Source: an uncultured Muribaculaceae bacterium (GTDB lineage Bacteria; Bacteroidota; Bacteroidia; Bacteroidales; Muribaculaceae). Taken from it: a stretch of 64,000 bases of DNA. The stretch covers positions 243,358-307,357 of the forward strand of contig CAJTME010000002.1 of NCBI GenBank assembly GCA_910577315.1, read 5' to 3'. The first letter of the stretch is position 1. Each line of letters begins with the position of its first letter. Both the position numbers and the translations under genes were made by a program. The notes beneath the pieces were generated by a model. It saw only the letters and a list, made by a program, of their open reading frames with translations, was not told the DNA's origin and did no database searches. Of the stretch, positions 44,104 through 52,987 are shown piece after piece.

Positions 44104-44709
44104 ATGAGTGAAAACCAAGACATAGCCAAAAAAGCTACGCCAGTTTTATCAGAGACTGACGACGCCGTAGGCGTGCCAAAAGCCAAATGGTTCATAGCTA
44201 TCGTTAACAACCGACACGAAAAAAAATACGCAAAAATCCTTACCCAAATGGGTATTGAAAATTATGTACCTGTTCAAAATAGGTTGAGGATTTATGCATG
44301 TGGAAAAAAGAAGCATGTTGATTATGTGGTTATTCCTTCCGTAATATTTGTCCATTGCACTGAATGTGAACGCAAAAACAATATTGTTACCCTGCCATTT
44401 ATCAATCGTTTCATGACAAATAATGCTGGGATGTCAACAAGTTCAGTAAATAAACCACTGGCAATCGTATCCGACAAAGAAATTGATAGGCTAAAATTTA
44501 TGCTTGAACAATCTGACACCCCCGTAGAAATATGCCAACGCCCATACCTCAAAGGAGACAAGGTTAAAATTATACGCGGAAGCTTGCAGGGACTTGAAGG
44601 AAATGTTATTGATATTAACCAAGCAAAAACAGAGTTAATCATTTCTTTAGAATTCTTTGGCTATGCTAGGATCCATATTGACACAAAAAATCTCGAGTTA
44701 GTAAAATGA
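44104..44709 (+). CDS. upxY: UpxY family transcription antiterminator
   Basis: NusG-like factor that allows RNA polymerase to read through the long polysaccharide operon. The NGN domain starts at KWFIAIVNNRHEKKYAKIL (about 24-130), and a KOW domain follows (KGDKVKIIRGSLQGLEG, about 156-172). Length 201 fits UpxY/LoaP-like specialised NusG paralogues. It is the first gene after the invertible promoter. No UpxZ-like inhibitor gene follows. Confidence 0.9.
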   Translation: MSENQDIAKKATPVLSETDDAVGVPKAKWFIAIVNNRHEKKYAKILTQMGIENYVPVQNRLRIYACGKKKHVDYVVIPSVIFVHCTECERKNNIVTLPFINRFMTNNAGMSTSSVNKPLAIVSDKEIDRLKFMLEQSDTPVEICQRPYLKGDKVKIIRGSLQGLEGNVIDINQAKTELIISLEFFGYARIHIDTKNLELVK

Positions 44710-44742
44710 AAACGGCAATCCTATATTTATAAATTAGTTTTC

Positions 44743-45780
44743 ATGTCCGATACATCAAAAATTCAATCCATAACATCCGGACCTCGACAATCCAACATCG
44801 AACTTTTGAGAATAATCTCAATGTTCCTTGTGCTAATGGTACATGCAAATTTTTGGTCGTTGGGTACACCTGACAGGCAAGAATTGACATCTTTCCCTAT
44901 GGCCACAGGATTTAGAATATTCCTTAACACCTTTTGCTCAATATGCGTAAATGTATTCATCCTCATATCTGGTAAATTTGGGATTCGCAGAAGCTTTAAA
45001 GGTCTATGCTCATTCCTTTTTCAATGCATATATTTTGTAATTGCAGGGTATATTTTAATGTGGTTGGTAACTGGCAACTGCTCTATAATCAATTTTATAA
45101 ATGATGTCCTATTTCTGGAAAAAGGCAGTTCTTGGTTCATCAAAGCTTACCTTGGCCTTTATATCCTCTCTCCCGTATTAAATTCATTTGCTGATAATTG
45201 TAGTAAACAAGTATTTAAAACCACCCTTATACTATTCTTCTCATTCCAAACATATTTTGGAATGATTAACGGAAGTGCAGCTTTTATCCAATTTGGTTAT
45301 TCGGTATTCTCCTTCATAGGACTTTACCTCTTAGGACGGTATTATACTCGCTTTAGCGTTACCCCCCCCCACTGCATATTATTGTATATCAGCACATTAT
45401 CAATAAGCACCATTATTTCAATCATAGGAATTGGAATATCAAGGCCCTATTTAATGGATTGGATGACTTACTATATAAGTCCGACGATAATACTGATGTC
45501 GTTTTTATCGCTTGTAATTTTCGATAAAATCCATATTAAGCCAAATAAGTTAATAAACTGGGTTTCAGCGTCATGCTTTGGAGTTTATCTTCTTCATATG
45601 TGCAACGCACCGTGTAAGATTTTCTTTAAGAAAACGATGTGCTTTTTATACGAATCTTTCTCTGGTTGTGCCTATATCATCCATACATTTACTATTCTTA
45701 TCGCAATCTTCATCATTGCGATTCTTATAGACCAACCGCGCAAATTTATTTGGACTCATCTTATTAAACGGGTGGTGTAA
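44743..45780 (+). CDS. membrane acyltransferase (AT3) with a C9 tract
   Basis: A 345-residue integral membrane O-acyltransferase of the acyltransferase-3 family, likely acetylating a sugar of the surface polymer. SNIELLRIISMFLVLMVHAN (16-36) holds the conserved Arg and His of the first helix; about ten helices follow. Codons 207-210 (Thr-Pro-Pro-His) are encoded by nine consecutive Cs, and the gene is in frame in this sequence. The stop overlaps the flippase start (TAATG). Confidence 0.87.
   Translation: MSDTSKIQSITSGPRQSNIELLRIISMFLVLMVHANFWSLGTPDRQELTSFPMATGFRIFLNTFCSICVNVFILISGKFGIRRSFKGLCSFLFQCIYFVIAGYILMWLVTGNCSIINFINDVLFLEKGSSWFIKAYLGLYILSPVLNSFADNCSKQVFKTTLILFFSFQTYFGMINGSAAFIQFGYSVFSFIGLYLLGRYYTRFSVTPPHCILLYISTLSISTIISIIGIGISRPYLMDWMTYYISPTIILMSFLSLVIFDKIHIKPNKLINWVSASCFGVYLLHMCNAPCKIFFKKTMCFLYESFSGCAYIIHTFTILIAIFIIAILIDQPRKFIWTHLIKRVV
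45362..45370 (+). repeat. poly-C tract (C9) inside acyltransferase
   Basis: Nine Cs in a row inside the coding sequence. Change by one base would shift the frame near residue 209 and remove the C-terminal third. Confidence 0.8.
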
Positions 45781-47342
45781 TGGAGGCTGTCAATCGTAGA
45801 GTTGCAAAGAATGCCATTGTTCTATCCCTTCGCACATTACTTAGCATATGCGTGGGCCTATATACCTCAAGACTTGTATTGCAGGCGTTGGGTATCGATG
45901 ATTTCGGTATATTTGGGGTAGTTGGTGGTATTGTTGGCATGTCATCATTTCTCAATGGTTCAATGGCAGGCGCCACTTCCCGTTTCATCACATATGAATT
46001 AGGATGTGGAAATAATGGAAAGCTTAAGCAGATATTCACAACTGCATTCTGGACACATCTGTTTCTGGCAGGAGTCGTTATTGTCATTGCAGAAACCGTA
46101 GGCTTATGGTTTTTAAATTATAAAATGATTATACCTGAAGGAAGCATGTTTGCCGCCAATATAGTTTATCAGTTCTCTGTTCTTGCAATTGTAATTGGAT
46201 TTACACAGGTACCCTACTCTTCCGCGATTATCGCTCATGAAGATATGTCGTTTTACGCATATCTGGAAATAATCAATGTCACTCTTAAACTATTGTGCGC
46301 AATTTTTCTATTTGCCATTGAAAGTCAGCGGCTCATTCTATATTCCTTTATGATCTTTGGCATTTCCTTGATTATGACAATAATAACCAGACTATATTGC
46401 TTAAGAAAATATCCAGAAGCAAAATTATCATTGTCATATGATAAAACCGTAGCCAAAGAATTAGTCGCGTATTGCGGTAATGATCTTTATGCAAATATCT
46501 GCCTTACGGCAAAAGATTATGGTTTGCCACTACTACTGAATATCTTCTTTGGTGTAGTAGCCAATGCAGCCTCTTCAATAACAAGCACAGTAAGTGGATC
46601 AATTGTAGCGCTCACAACTACAGTTTCGCAAGCATTTAGACCTCAGATTATAAAACAATATGCAAGCGGCAACATTATTTTAATGGCCCAAATGATGCGC
46701 AGGTCAGTTCAATTTTCCCTCATGTTTTTCTCTTATGTAGCCATTCCATTTATAATTATGACACCTGAGATACTCCAATTGTGGCTGGGAGAAGAACCTA
46801 CGTATGCCTCAACATTCCTGCAACTTGTCATGTGCTCGGCTATTTTCAACATTATGAACAACGCCAGTATCGCATCAATTCACGCCACAGGTAAGATTCG
46901 CCGGATGTCCATTATCGCTGGCACATTTGCTCTGGGTTGTCCTGTCACATCGTATATCCTTCTAAAAGCCGGGGCTGGCGTAAACACTCCTTATGCTGTT
47001 AACATCGCTATGTTTGCTTGCATATTAATTGCCAATTGGTCTATCATAAAAAAACGAATACCTCAATTTGCATTGCGCCCTTATATATGGGCATTGACAC
47101 GGAGCCTGGCAGCCATAGGCTTGTCGATTGCAATCATGTACATTATTAAATGTAATCTTTTTAACAAGTATCTTATAAATGGCTCTTGGTCATGGATGGG
47201 ACTATTTGTAATCTTAGCATTATTCACCATACTTTCCATTGGTTGCCAGACATTCATTACTTACGTTATAGCTTTAAACAAGGCGGAAAAAGATTATTTA
47301 CGTTCTCTTTTGCTACAAAAAATCAGAAAGATTAGTATCTGA
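45780..47342 (+). CDS. wzx: polysaccharide flippase (Wzx-type, MATE/MOP superfamily)
   Basis: A 520-residue membrane protein with about 12-14 helices, starting VAKNAIVLSLRTLLSICVGL and IDDFGIFGVVGGIVGM, typical of the polysaccharide-biosynthesis (Wzx) family. It would move lipid-linked repeat units to the periplasmic side. Positioned near the front of the locus, between two acyl-modification genes. Start overlaps the upstream stop. Confidence 0.88.
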   Translation: MEAVNRRVAKNAIVLSLRTLLSICVGLYTSRLVLQALGIDDFGIFGVVGGIVGMSSFLNGSMAGATSRFITYELGCGNNGKLKQIFTTAFWTHLFLAGVVIVIAETVGLWFLNYKMIIPEGSMFAANIVYQFSVLAIVIGFTQVPYSSAIIAHEDMSFYAYLEIINVTLKLLCAIFLFAIESQRLILYSFMIFGISLIMTIITRLYCLRKYPEAKLSLSYDKTVAKELVAYCGNDLYANICLTAKDYGLPLLLNIFFGVVANAASSITSTVSGSIVALTTTVSQAFRPQIIKQYASGNIILMAQMMRRSVQFSLMFFSYVAIPFIIMTPEILQLWLGEEPTYASTFLQLVMCSAIFNIMNNASIASIHATGKIRRMSIIAGTFALGCPVTSYILLKAGAGVNTPYAVNIAMFACILIANWSIIKKRIPQFALRPYIWALTRSLAAIGLSIAIMYIIKCNLFNKYLINGSWSWMGLFVILALFTILSIGCQTFITYVIALNKAEKDYLRSLLLQKIRKISI

Positions 47343-48062
47343 ATGATGGACAAACTCGACACAATACAAGCTATCGCCAGATATTTAGGCAATAGAACCT
47401 TAATGCTGAAGCTTCGCCAGCTTAGAGCTAAATTTATTGACAAGCATATTCGCAAACGCCAGTTCAAGGATTTAAGTATATCCATAATTTCCAACAATTG
47501 TTGGGGCAGCATGACATTCTATCAACGTTTCGGAATAAAATACAACACACCGACAGTCGGACTTTTCATATCAGACACTGACTTCATGAAGTTGTGCAGA
47601 AACCTGAGATATTATCTATCGCTTGACTTGAAGTTTATAAAGCCTTCAATGTCCCCTGCCTTTGAAGAAGTTCAGAACTGGTCTATTGCAAAAACTGACG
47701 TGCATGATTATTCATTCCCAGTTGCAATGCTTGATGACGTCACGATTTGGTTCATGCATGCAAAATCAGAAGAGGACGCTATGGAAAAGTGGGAGCGGCG
47801 CAAAAGACGTATGAGCTATGACAACATCATAGTTAAATGGAGCCAGCGATATACCCAGTCAACGGATATAGTAAATGAATTTCTGCAGATACCATATAGA
47901 AAACTTGGGTTCGTAGACAAAGAATGCCCAATCAATTCAACCGAACTATATAAAATTGACGGATGGAACAAACTTAAAGAAGATGGTGGCGATGAAATCA
48001 GTTTTGTTTCTGAAAGATTCAATGTTATCGAATTAATTAATCACGCATGTTCTCAAAAATAA
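47343..48062 (+). CDS. DUF1919 family protein
   Basis: A 239-residue protein with LSISIISNNCWGSMTFYQRFG and TPTVGLFISDTDFMKLCRNL, the typical start of DUF1919. These proteins are common in capsule/exopolysaccharide loci and are thought to be glycosyl- or other transferases, but the activity is not shown. It could use either of two adjacent ATGs. Its end overlaps the next gene by 16 bases. Confidence 0.85.
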   Translation: MMDKLDTIQAIARYLGNRTLMLKLRQLRAKFIDKHIRKRQFKDLSISIISNNCWGSMTFYQRFGIKYNTPTVGLFISDTDFMKLCRNLRYYLSLDLKFIKPSMSPAFEEVQNWSIAKTDVHDYSFPVAMLDDVTIWFMHAKSEEDAMEKWERRKRRMSYDNIIVKWSQRYTQSTDIVNEFLQIPYRKLGFVDKECPINSTELYKIDGWNKLKEDGGDEISFVSERFNVIELINHACSQK

Positions 48063-48616
48063 AGATTTATATAAGACTCAATCTTGCTCGAGTACTTTAT
48101 AGGCTGCGCGCCAATTATACTACACAGGATTTGATTAAGCGAGGTTTGACCGTAGGAAAAAATTTCCGGCGCATGCACGATGTGATTATAGACCCGTCGC
48201 ATGTATGGCTCATAACCATCGGGGACAATGTAACTCTGGCGCCTCGAGTACATATTTTATCTCACGATGCATCCCTGTGCCATCACTTAGGATATGCCAG
48301 GATTGGAAACGTTTCAATAGGAAATAATGTGTTCATTGGAGCTGAATCTGTAATTCTACCCAACGTAAGTATTGGTGACAATTGCATTATAGGAGCAAAT
48401 TCGACGGTTTCACGTGATATACCTGCAGGATATGTTGCAGCCGGTTCACCTGCGAAAGTAATCTGTTCTATTGAAGAGTATAGAAAGAAGAACGAGGAGC
48501 TAATGTCGATGAGGCCTAAATATGAGGAAGAATATACCATTCGTGGGGGAATTACAGATGATCGGAAGCATCAGATGCGCAATGAACTCAAAAATGGTTT
48601 TGGCTTCGTAAGATAA
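48047..48616 (+). CDS. hexapeptide-repeat acetyltransferase
   Basis: A 189-residue left-handed beta-helix acyltransferase. Hexapeptide repeats are visible from about 55 to 140 (ITIGDNVTLAPRVHILSHDA; IGNNVFIGAESVILPNVSIG), ending in the usual AGSPAKVI. It probably O- or N-acetylates a cytoplasmic nucleotide sugar or glycan. Overlaps the DUF1919 gene. Confidence 0.88.
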   Translation: MFSKIKIYIRLNLARVLYRLRANYTTQDLIKRGLTVGKNFRRMHDVIIDPSHVWLITIGDNVTLAPRVHILSHDASLCHHLGYARIGNVSIGNNVFIGAESVILPNVSIGDNCIIGANSTVSRDIPAGYVAAGSPAKVICSIEEYRKKNEELMSMRPKYEEEYTIRGGITDDRKHQMRNELKNGFGFVR

Positions 48617-48618
48617 CC

Positions 48619-49611
48619 ATGATTTCAATAATATCTCCAGTATATAATGTCGCTGCGTATTTGGACAAATGCATTGAATCTGTCCTTAACCAGACATATA
48701 ATGATTGGGAGCTCATTCTCATAGATGATAATTCAACAGATGGCTCACTGGAAATAGCCAATGCTTATGCCAAGAAAGATTCCCGCATAAAAATTCTGCA
48801 TCTTACAAAAAATTCGGGGCCCGCCCATGCCCGCAATATTGGTATAGACGCTGCAAAAGGTGATTACCTCTCCTTTATCGATAGTGACGACACGATAGGA
48901 AATAGATTTTTATCATCCTTGGCGAGTACGGCGTTGCAGTATGGGCCCGATATAGTTTGGTGTCAATATAATCAGGTGCAGTATGACAATCAAAATAAAA
49001 GCCACCACACTATTATAGAGAACCATCTCCCAAAGTTAACGCCGATCAGCAGGAATGAGGCCCTTATGCTCTTCTTTAAGCAGGTTCCAGGCATAGGTTC
49101 CATGTGTAATAAACTATACAAAAGAGAACTTATCCAGCTGTATGACATTCATTTGAACGAGAGCCGCCACCGCGCCGAGGACTGGGAATTCAATATTAAA
49201 TATTTCAGGCATATAAATTTCATTATAGCCATAGAAGACGCCCACTATAATTACATCCGCCGCAAGTCTTCTGTAATGGATACGTTTCGAGATAAAGATT
49301 TACATCTTATGTATCAATCAGTAAGGCTATTGCGGAGCATAAAAGCTGAATGTAGCCTTTCCGTTTCAAGAGGTAGTTTCGCTTTGGAATTTTTGCCATC
49401 CATAATGGAATACGTAATCAAGAGTTTCAGATACGCAAAATCACCTTACATAATTTTAAAAGAAATTACTTCTAATCCAGAGTTCAGGTTCTTATGTGAG
49501 GACGAAGCCGACCTACGGCTACCAAAGACATATTCTTTAATTTACACCTGCCTGAAACACAACCTCATTTTACCGGCATGGTGCATAGGAAAGCTCCTAA
49601 GCATTAGATAA
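48619..49611 (+). CDS. glycosyltransferase family 2
   Basis: A 330-residue GT-A enzyme. ISIISPVYNVAAYLDKCIES begins the nucleotide-sugar domain, LILIDDNSTDGS and SFIDSDDTIG give the donor and metal (DxD-type) sites. A charged C-terminal region follows. It adds one sugar of the repeat unit at the cytoplasmic side; linkage unknown. Begins two bases after the acetyltransferase stop. Confidence 0.9.
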   Translation: MISIISPVYNVAAYLDKCIESVLNQTYNDWELILIDDNSTDGSLEIANAYAKKDSRIKILHLTKNSGPAHARNIGIDAAKGDYLSFIDSDDTIGNRFLSSLASTALQYGPDIVWCQYNQVQYDNQNKSHHTIIENHLPKLTPISRNEALMLFFKQVPGIGSMCNKLYKRELIQLYDIHLNESRHRAEDWEFNIKYFRHINFIIAIEDAHYNYIRRKSSVMDTFRDKDLHLMYQSVRLLRSIKAECSLSVSRGSFALEFLPSIMEYVIKSFRYAKSPYIILKEITSNPEFRFLCEDEADLRLPKTYSLIYTCLKHNLILPAWCIGKLLSIR

Positions 49612-49622
49612 TCTCATGATAT

Positions 49623-50684
49623 ATGACAGAATCTAATAAACACAACCCGCTAGTTTCAATATTAATTTCCTGCTTCAATGTGGCGCGCTTCATTGACAGT
49701 GGAATACAAGACATCCTTGAACAGAGCTATCAAAACATCGAGATAATCATAGTAGACGATGGTTCTACCGATAAAACACCCGACATTCTAAACAGGTGGG
49801 CAAAACGAGACCGTCGGATTTCCATAATCACACATCAGCGCAACAAGGGTCTGGGAGCAGCCAGAAATACAGGTATTGATGCAGCTAATGGCGATTACAT
49901 TTATTTTTTTGATGTGGATGACCGGTTAAAATCCGATACAATATCGTACTGTGTTCAAGAAATGGAAAAGAGGGACACAGACATGTTGATTTTCGGCTTC
50001 GAGGCCGTGACAGCTGATCATCCTGAAATTGTTGACGAAGTAAAATATAAAGAGACATATGCCAAGACTTCGCAAGAAATATATGACATCTATGTAGACC
50101 GCATAATGCTGGCCCGACATGGCAATGGTTTTGTCTGGAACAAATTCTACCGCCGTTCTTTTATCCAGGAGAATCAACTACGATTCGGGACTCAAGCCAT
50201 ACAACAGGACGCACCGTTCAATCTTCGGGCCATTGCCGCGGCCAGCTCATTATATATATCCCCATACATCGGCTACCGCTATTTTATTTATTCTTCTGGG
50301 AATAATGGCTCAAGATATATTGCCAACCGTTTAGACATCATCAATGACGTCAGGGAATGCTATGAATCATTTTTAGCCGCTGCAGATATTTGTGATAAAA
50401 GATGCCAGGAAACGCTGAATAACAAATACTGGGGCGGCATGTTAAAATTTTTCATATACGACCTAAATCATCCGAAATGTCCTCATCCTTATAAAATAAA
50501 AAAACAAATATTTCAATCCTCCACTAATAGAGAATATGCCCGCTTGGCGGCCCGGCAAGTAATGCATTCTAATAAACATATGGACGAAAAAGCTATGGCA
50601 TATTCCGTTCTCCACTCAAACTATGCCCTGTTCTGTGCCATTGCAAAGTACGGCAACATGGTTCGCAAGCTATTAAAGCGATGA
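49623..50684 (+). CDS. glycosyltransferase family 2
   Basis: A 353-residue GT-A enzyme. Motifs: VSILISCFNVARFIDSGIQD, IIIVDDGSTDKTPDI and IYFFDVDDRLKSD (DVDD metal site). The C-terminal part is more divergent and probably binds the acceptor. Its stop overlaps the next glycosyltransferase start by ATGA. Confidence 0.9.
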   Translation: MTESNKHNPLVSILISCFNVARFIDSGIQDILEQSYQNIEIIIVDDGSTDKTPDILNRWAKRDRRISIITHQRNKGLGAARNTGIDAANGDYIYFFDVDDRLKSDTISYCVQEMEKRDTDMLIFGFEAVTADHPEIVDEVKYKETYAKTSQEIYDIYVDRIMLARHGNGFVWNKFYRRSFIQENQLRFGTQAIQQDAPFNLRAIAAASSLYISPYIGYRYFIYSSGNNGSRYIANRLDIINDVRECYESFLAAADICDKRCQETLNNKYWGGMLKFFIYDLNHPKCPHPYKIKKQIFQSSTNREYARLAARQVMHSNKHMDEKAMAYSVLHSNYALFCAIAKYGNMVRKLLKR

Positions 50685-51898
50685 AACCACGTATTTTAAT
50701 TATAATGCATTATATGGAATTGGGCGGCGGAGAAATGTCATTGCTCGGACTTCTGGCGGCACTCGATCCAGCAAAGGTTGATGTAGACTTATTTCTATGC
50801 AGCCATTCAGGCCCACTGATGCGTTTTATTCCAGAATATGTTAACATCCTTCCTTCGGTCGATGGGTATTCCAACATCCTCAATCCATTAAAGGATGCAT
50901 TTAAAGCGGGCCAGTTACGGGTTGTTGCAGGGCGTCTTATCGCTAAATGGAAACATCGCAGGTATCGCAAGGCACATCCGGCGCATAAAGCAGACCAAAC
51001 GATTTTCCAAATTCTTTGGGATTGCGTAATGCCGTCCTTGCCGAAAATAAATCCTGAACAAGAATATGATCTATGCATAAGCTATATGAACCCTCACAAT
51101 ATCGGAGTTCAAAAAGTTAATGCCCGAAAAAAACTTGCATGGATACATACGGACTATTCCCAGATAGAGACCATTCCTGAACGCGAATTGCCTGTATGGG
51201 GTGCCTACGATTATATCGCGGCAATTTCTCCGGATGTAAAAAATGCTTTTATTCATGTGTTCCCGACCTTAACTTCAAAAGTTATTGATATTGAAAACAT
51301 AATACCCGAGAATTATATAATCGCACGGTCAAAAGATCAATCAACAGCTTATTTAGAAATGCAAGAAGGAAGCGTCAAGCTACTTTCTATCGGACGTTTT
51401 TGCGAAGCCAAAAATTACGATAACGTGCCATATATAGCCAAGCGCATTGTCGAGAGTGGATTGACAGACCTGAAATGGTACATTATTGGATATGGCGGCG
51501 ACGAGGAACTGATACGTCGTAAAATTGCCGAGGCCAAAATGGAGCGACATGTCATTCTCCTTGGCAAAAAAGATAATCCCTATCCCTACATTAAGGCGTG
51601 CGACATCTATGTGCAACCATCGCGTTACGAAGGCAAGTCAATCACAGTTCGAGAGGCACAGATTCTCGGTAAGCCCGTTGTAGTGACCAATTATCCCACC
51701 GCACACTCTCAGATTAATGATAAAACTGATGGCATTATCGTACCTCTGGAAAATGAAGGATGTGCAGCCGGCATAACCAACTTTATAAAGAATACAAAAC
51801 TCCAACGCCAAATCGTCCAGAATATAGCTCGTCAAGACTTTGCCGGTCCATCCGAAGTAATTAAAATATATTCCATACTCAATAATTCGCAATCATAA
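50681..51898 (+). CDS. glycosyltransferase family 4
   Basis: A 405-residue GT-B enzyme. The N-terminal domain opens with RILIIMHYMELGGGEMSLLG (acceptor-binding glycine loop). The C-terminal domain has LLSIGRFCEAKNYDNV and the EX7E region PSRYEGKSITVREAQ. It retains the configuration of the donor sugar in known members. Four bases after its stop lies the GTG start of the off-frame acyltransferase. Confidence 0.9.
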   Translation: MKPRILIIMHYMELGGGEMSLLGLLAALDPAKVDVDLFLCSHSGPLMRFIPEYVNILPSVDGYSNILNPLKDAFKAGQLRVVAGRLIAKWKHRRYRKAHPAHKADQTIFQILWDCVMPSLPKINPEQEYDLCISYMNPHNIGVQKVNARKKLAWIHTDYSQIETIPERELPVWGAYDYIAAISPDVKNAFIHVFPTLTSKVIDIENIIPENYIIARSKDQSTAYLEMQEGSVKLLSIGRFCEAKNYDNVPYIAKRIVESGLTDLKWYIIGYGGDEELIRRKIAEAKMERHVILLGKKDNPYPYIKACDIYVQPSRYEGKSITVREAQILGKPVVVTNYPTAHSQINDKTDGIIVPLENEGCAAGITNFIKNTKLQRQIVQNIARQDFAGPSEVIKIYSILNNSQS

Positions 51899-51902
51899 AC
51901 CA

Positions 51903-52974
51903 GTGAATACCAGTATATTACCCCCCCCCCGAAAAGACACATGTCTCAAATGGTAATTCAAGGTTATCATATATTGATAATTTAAGGGTTTTTGCATGTT
52001 TTCTCGTATTGTTAACTCACGCTGCCATGCCATCTGACAATCCATCCCAGGATGGTTTTTGGCTCTTTGGTATTACATTTATCGGAAGCCCGTCATCAGA
52101 ATTATTTCTCGCCTTGTCTGGGACTGTCCTATTACCGATAAAAACTGGATTCCGTAAATTTTATAAACGTCGATTTATAAAACTTATTCCTCCATTAGTT
52201 ATATGGTCTGTCTTAGGATTGCTTCTCTATACCCAAACACATGACCTACCATTCTCAGACGCATTACAAGGCATACTTAGAATACCTTTTCAGCCAACAA
52301 TCGGAGTCTATTGGTTCGTTTACGCCATGGCTGGACTATATTTACTGGCACCATTCATATCTCCCTGGCTTAAAGGAGCTTCAAAAAGGCAGATAGAAGT
52401 GTTCTTGACGCTATGGGCCTTAAATATGACTATCCCATGGATTTTGTATTTCTTCCCAGCCATAACTTCGGAATTTGCAATAAATGGCAATTATTACTGG
52501 TCACTTTGCTATTTCGGAGGATTTCTCGGGTATTGGTTTTTAGGATATTATTTGCGTAAATATCCAATCACAATAGGTCTTAACAAGAAGTGGTTAACAC
52601 TTATCGGCATGACGGTGACATATCCTACCGCAGTATTTATCCTTAAAAAACAGGGCTATAACACCACCATATTGCTCGACAATCTCCAACTTGGAAGTGC
52701 CGTTTTAGTTGCTATATTATATACATTGTTTCAAAATACCCACTTGCCCAAGAAAGTTCAAAGCATATTATCTGCAATTTCCAGATATTCATTTTGCATA
52801 TATCTGACCCACATATACATCGCCCGTGAATTATATTGGGGAATTTTCAATGGCTCTCAAATTCATATTTTCCCTCGTACTTTTCTTATCGCCCTAATGA
52901 CTCTTGCAACAGGCTATGTGCTCACATTCATATTGAGCCGTCTGCCCAAAGGTAAGTATATAACAGGGGCATAA
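51903..52974 (+). pseudogene. AT3 acyltransferase, out of frame by a C10 tract (predicted phase-OFF)
   Basis: From 51931 to 52974 the frame encodes a normal AT3 protein: YIDNLRVFACFLVLLTHAAM is the conserved first helix and several more helices follow. There is no ATG, GTG or TTG in this frame between the preceding stop (51904-51906) and a TTG at 52009, inside helix one. A GTG at 51903, four bases after the upstream gene, begins MNTSILPPP in a frame one base off; it runs into ten Cs (51921-51930) and stops after 17 codons. With nine Cs (or 12) the two join into a 356-residue protein. Confidence 0.8.
51921..51930 (+). repeat. poly-C tract (C10) near the acyltransferase start
   Basis: Ten Cs, seven codons into the gene. 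Only lengths divisible by three (9 or 12) join the GTG start to the acyltransferase frame. A classical slipped-strand contingency layout. Confidence 0.85.
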
Positions 52975-52987
52975 CATACTCTCATTC

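Noticed and set aside
51941..52008. ATG at 51941 as start of the acyltransferase
   Set aside because: It is in another frame and stops after about 14 codons.
52009..52974. TTG 52009 as real start of the second acyltransferase
   Set aside because: It would cut into the first membrane helix; the conserved YIDNLRVFACFLV lies upstream in the same frame.
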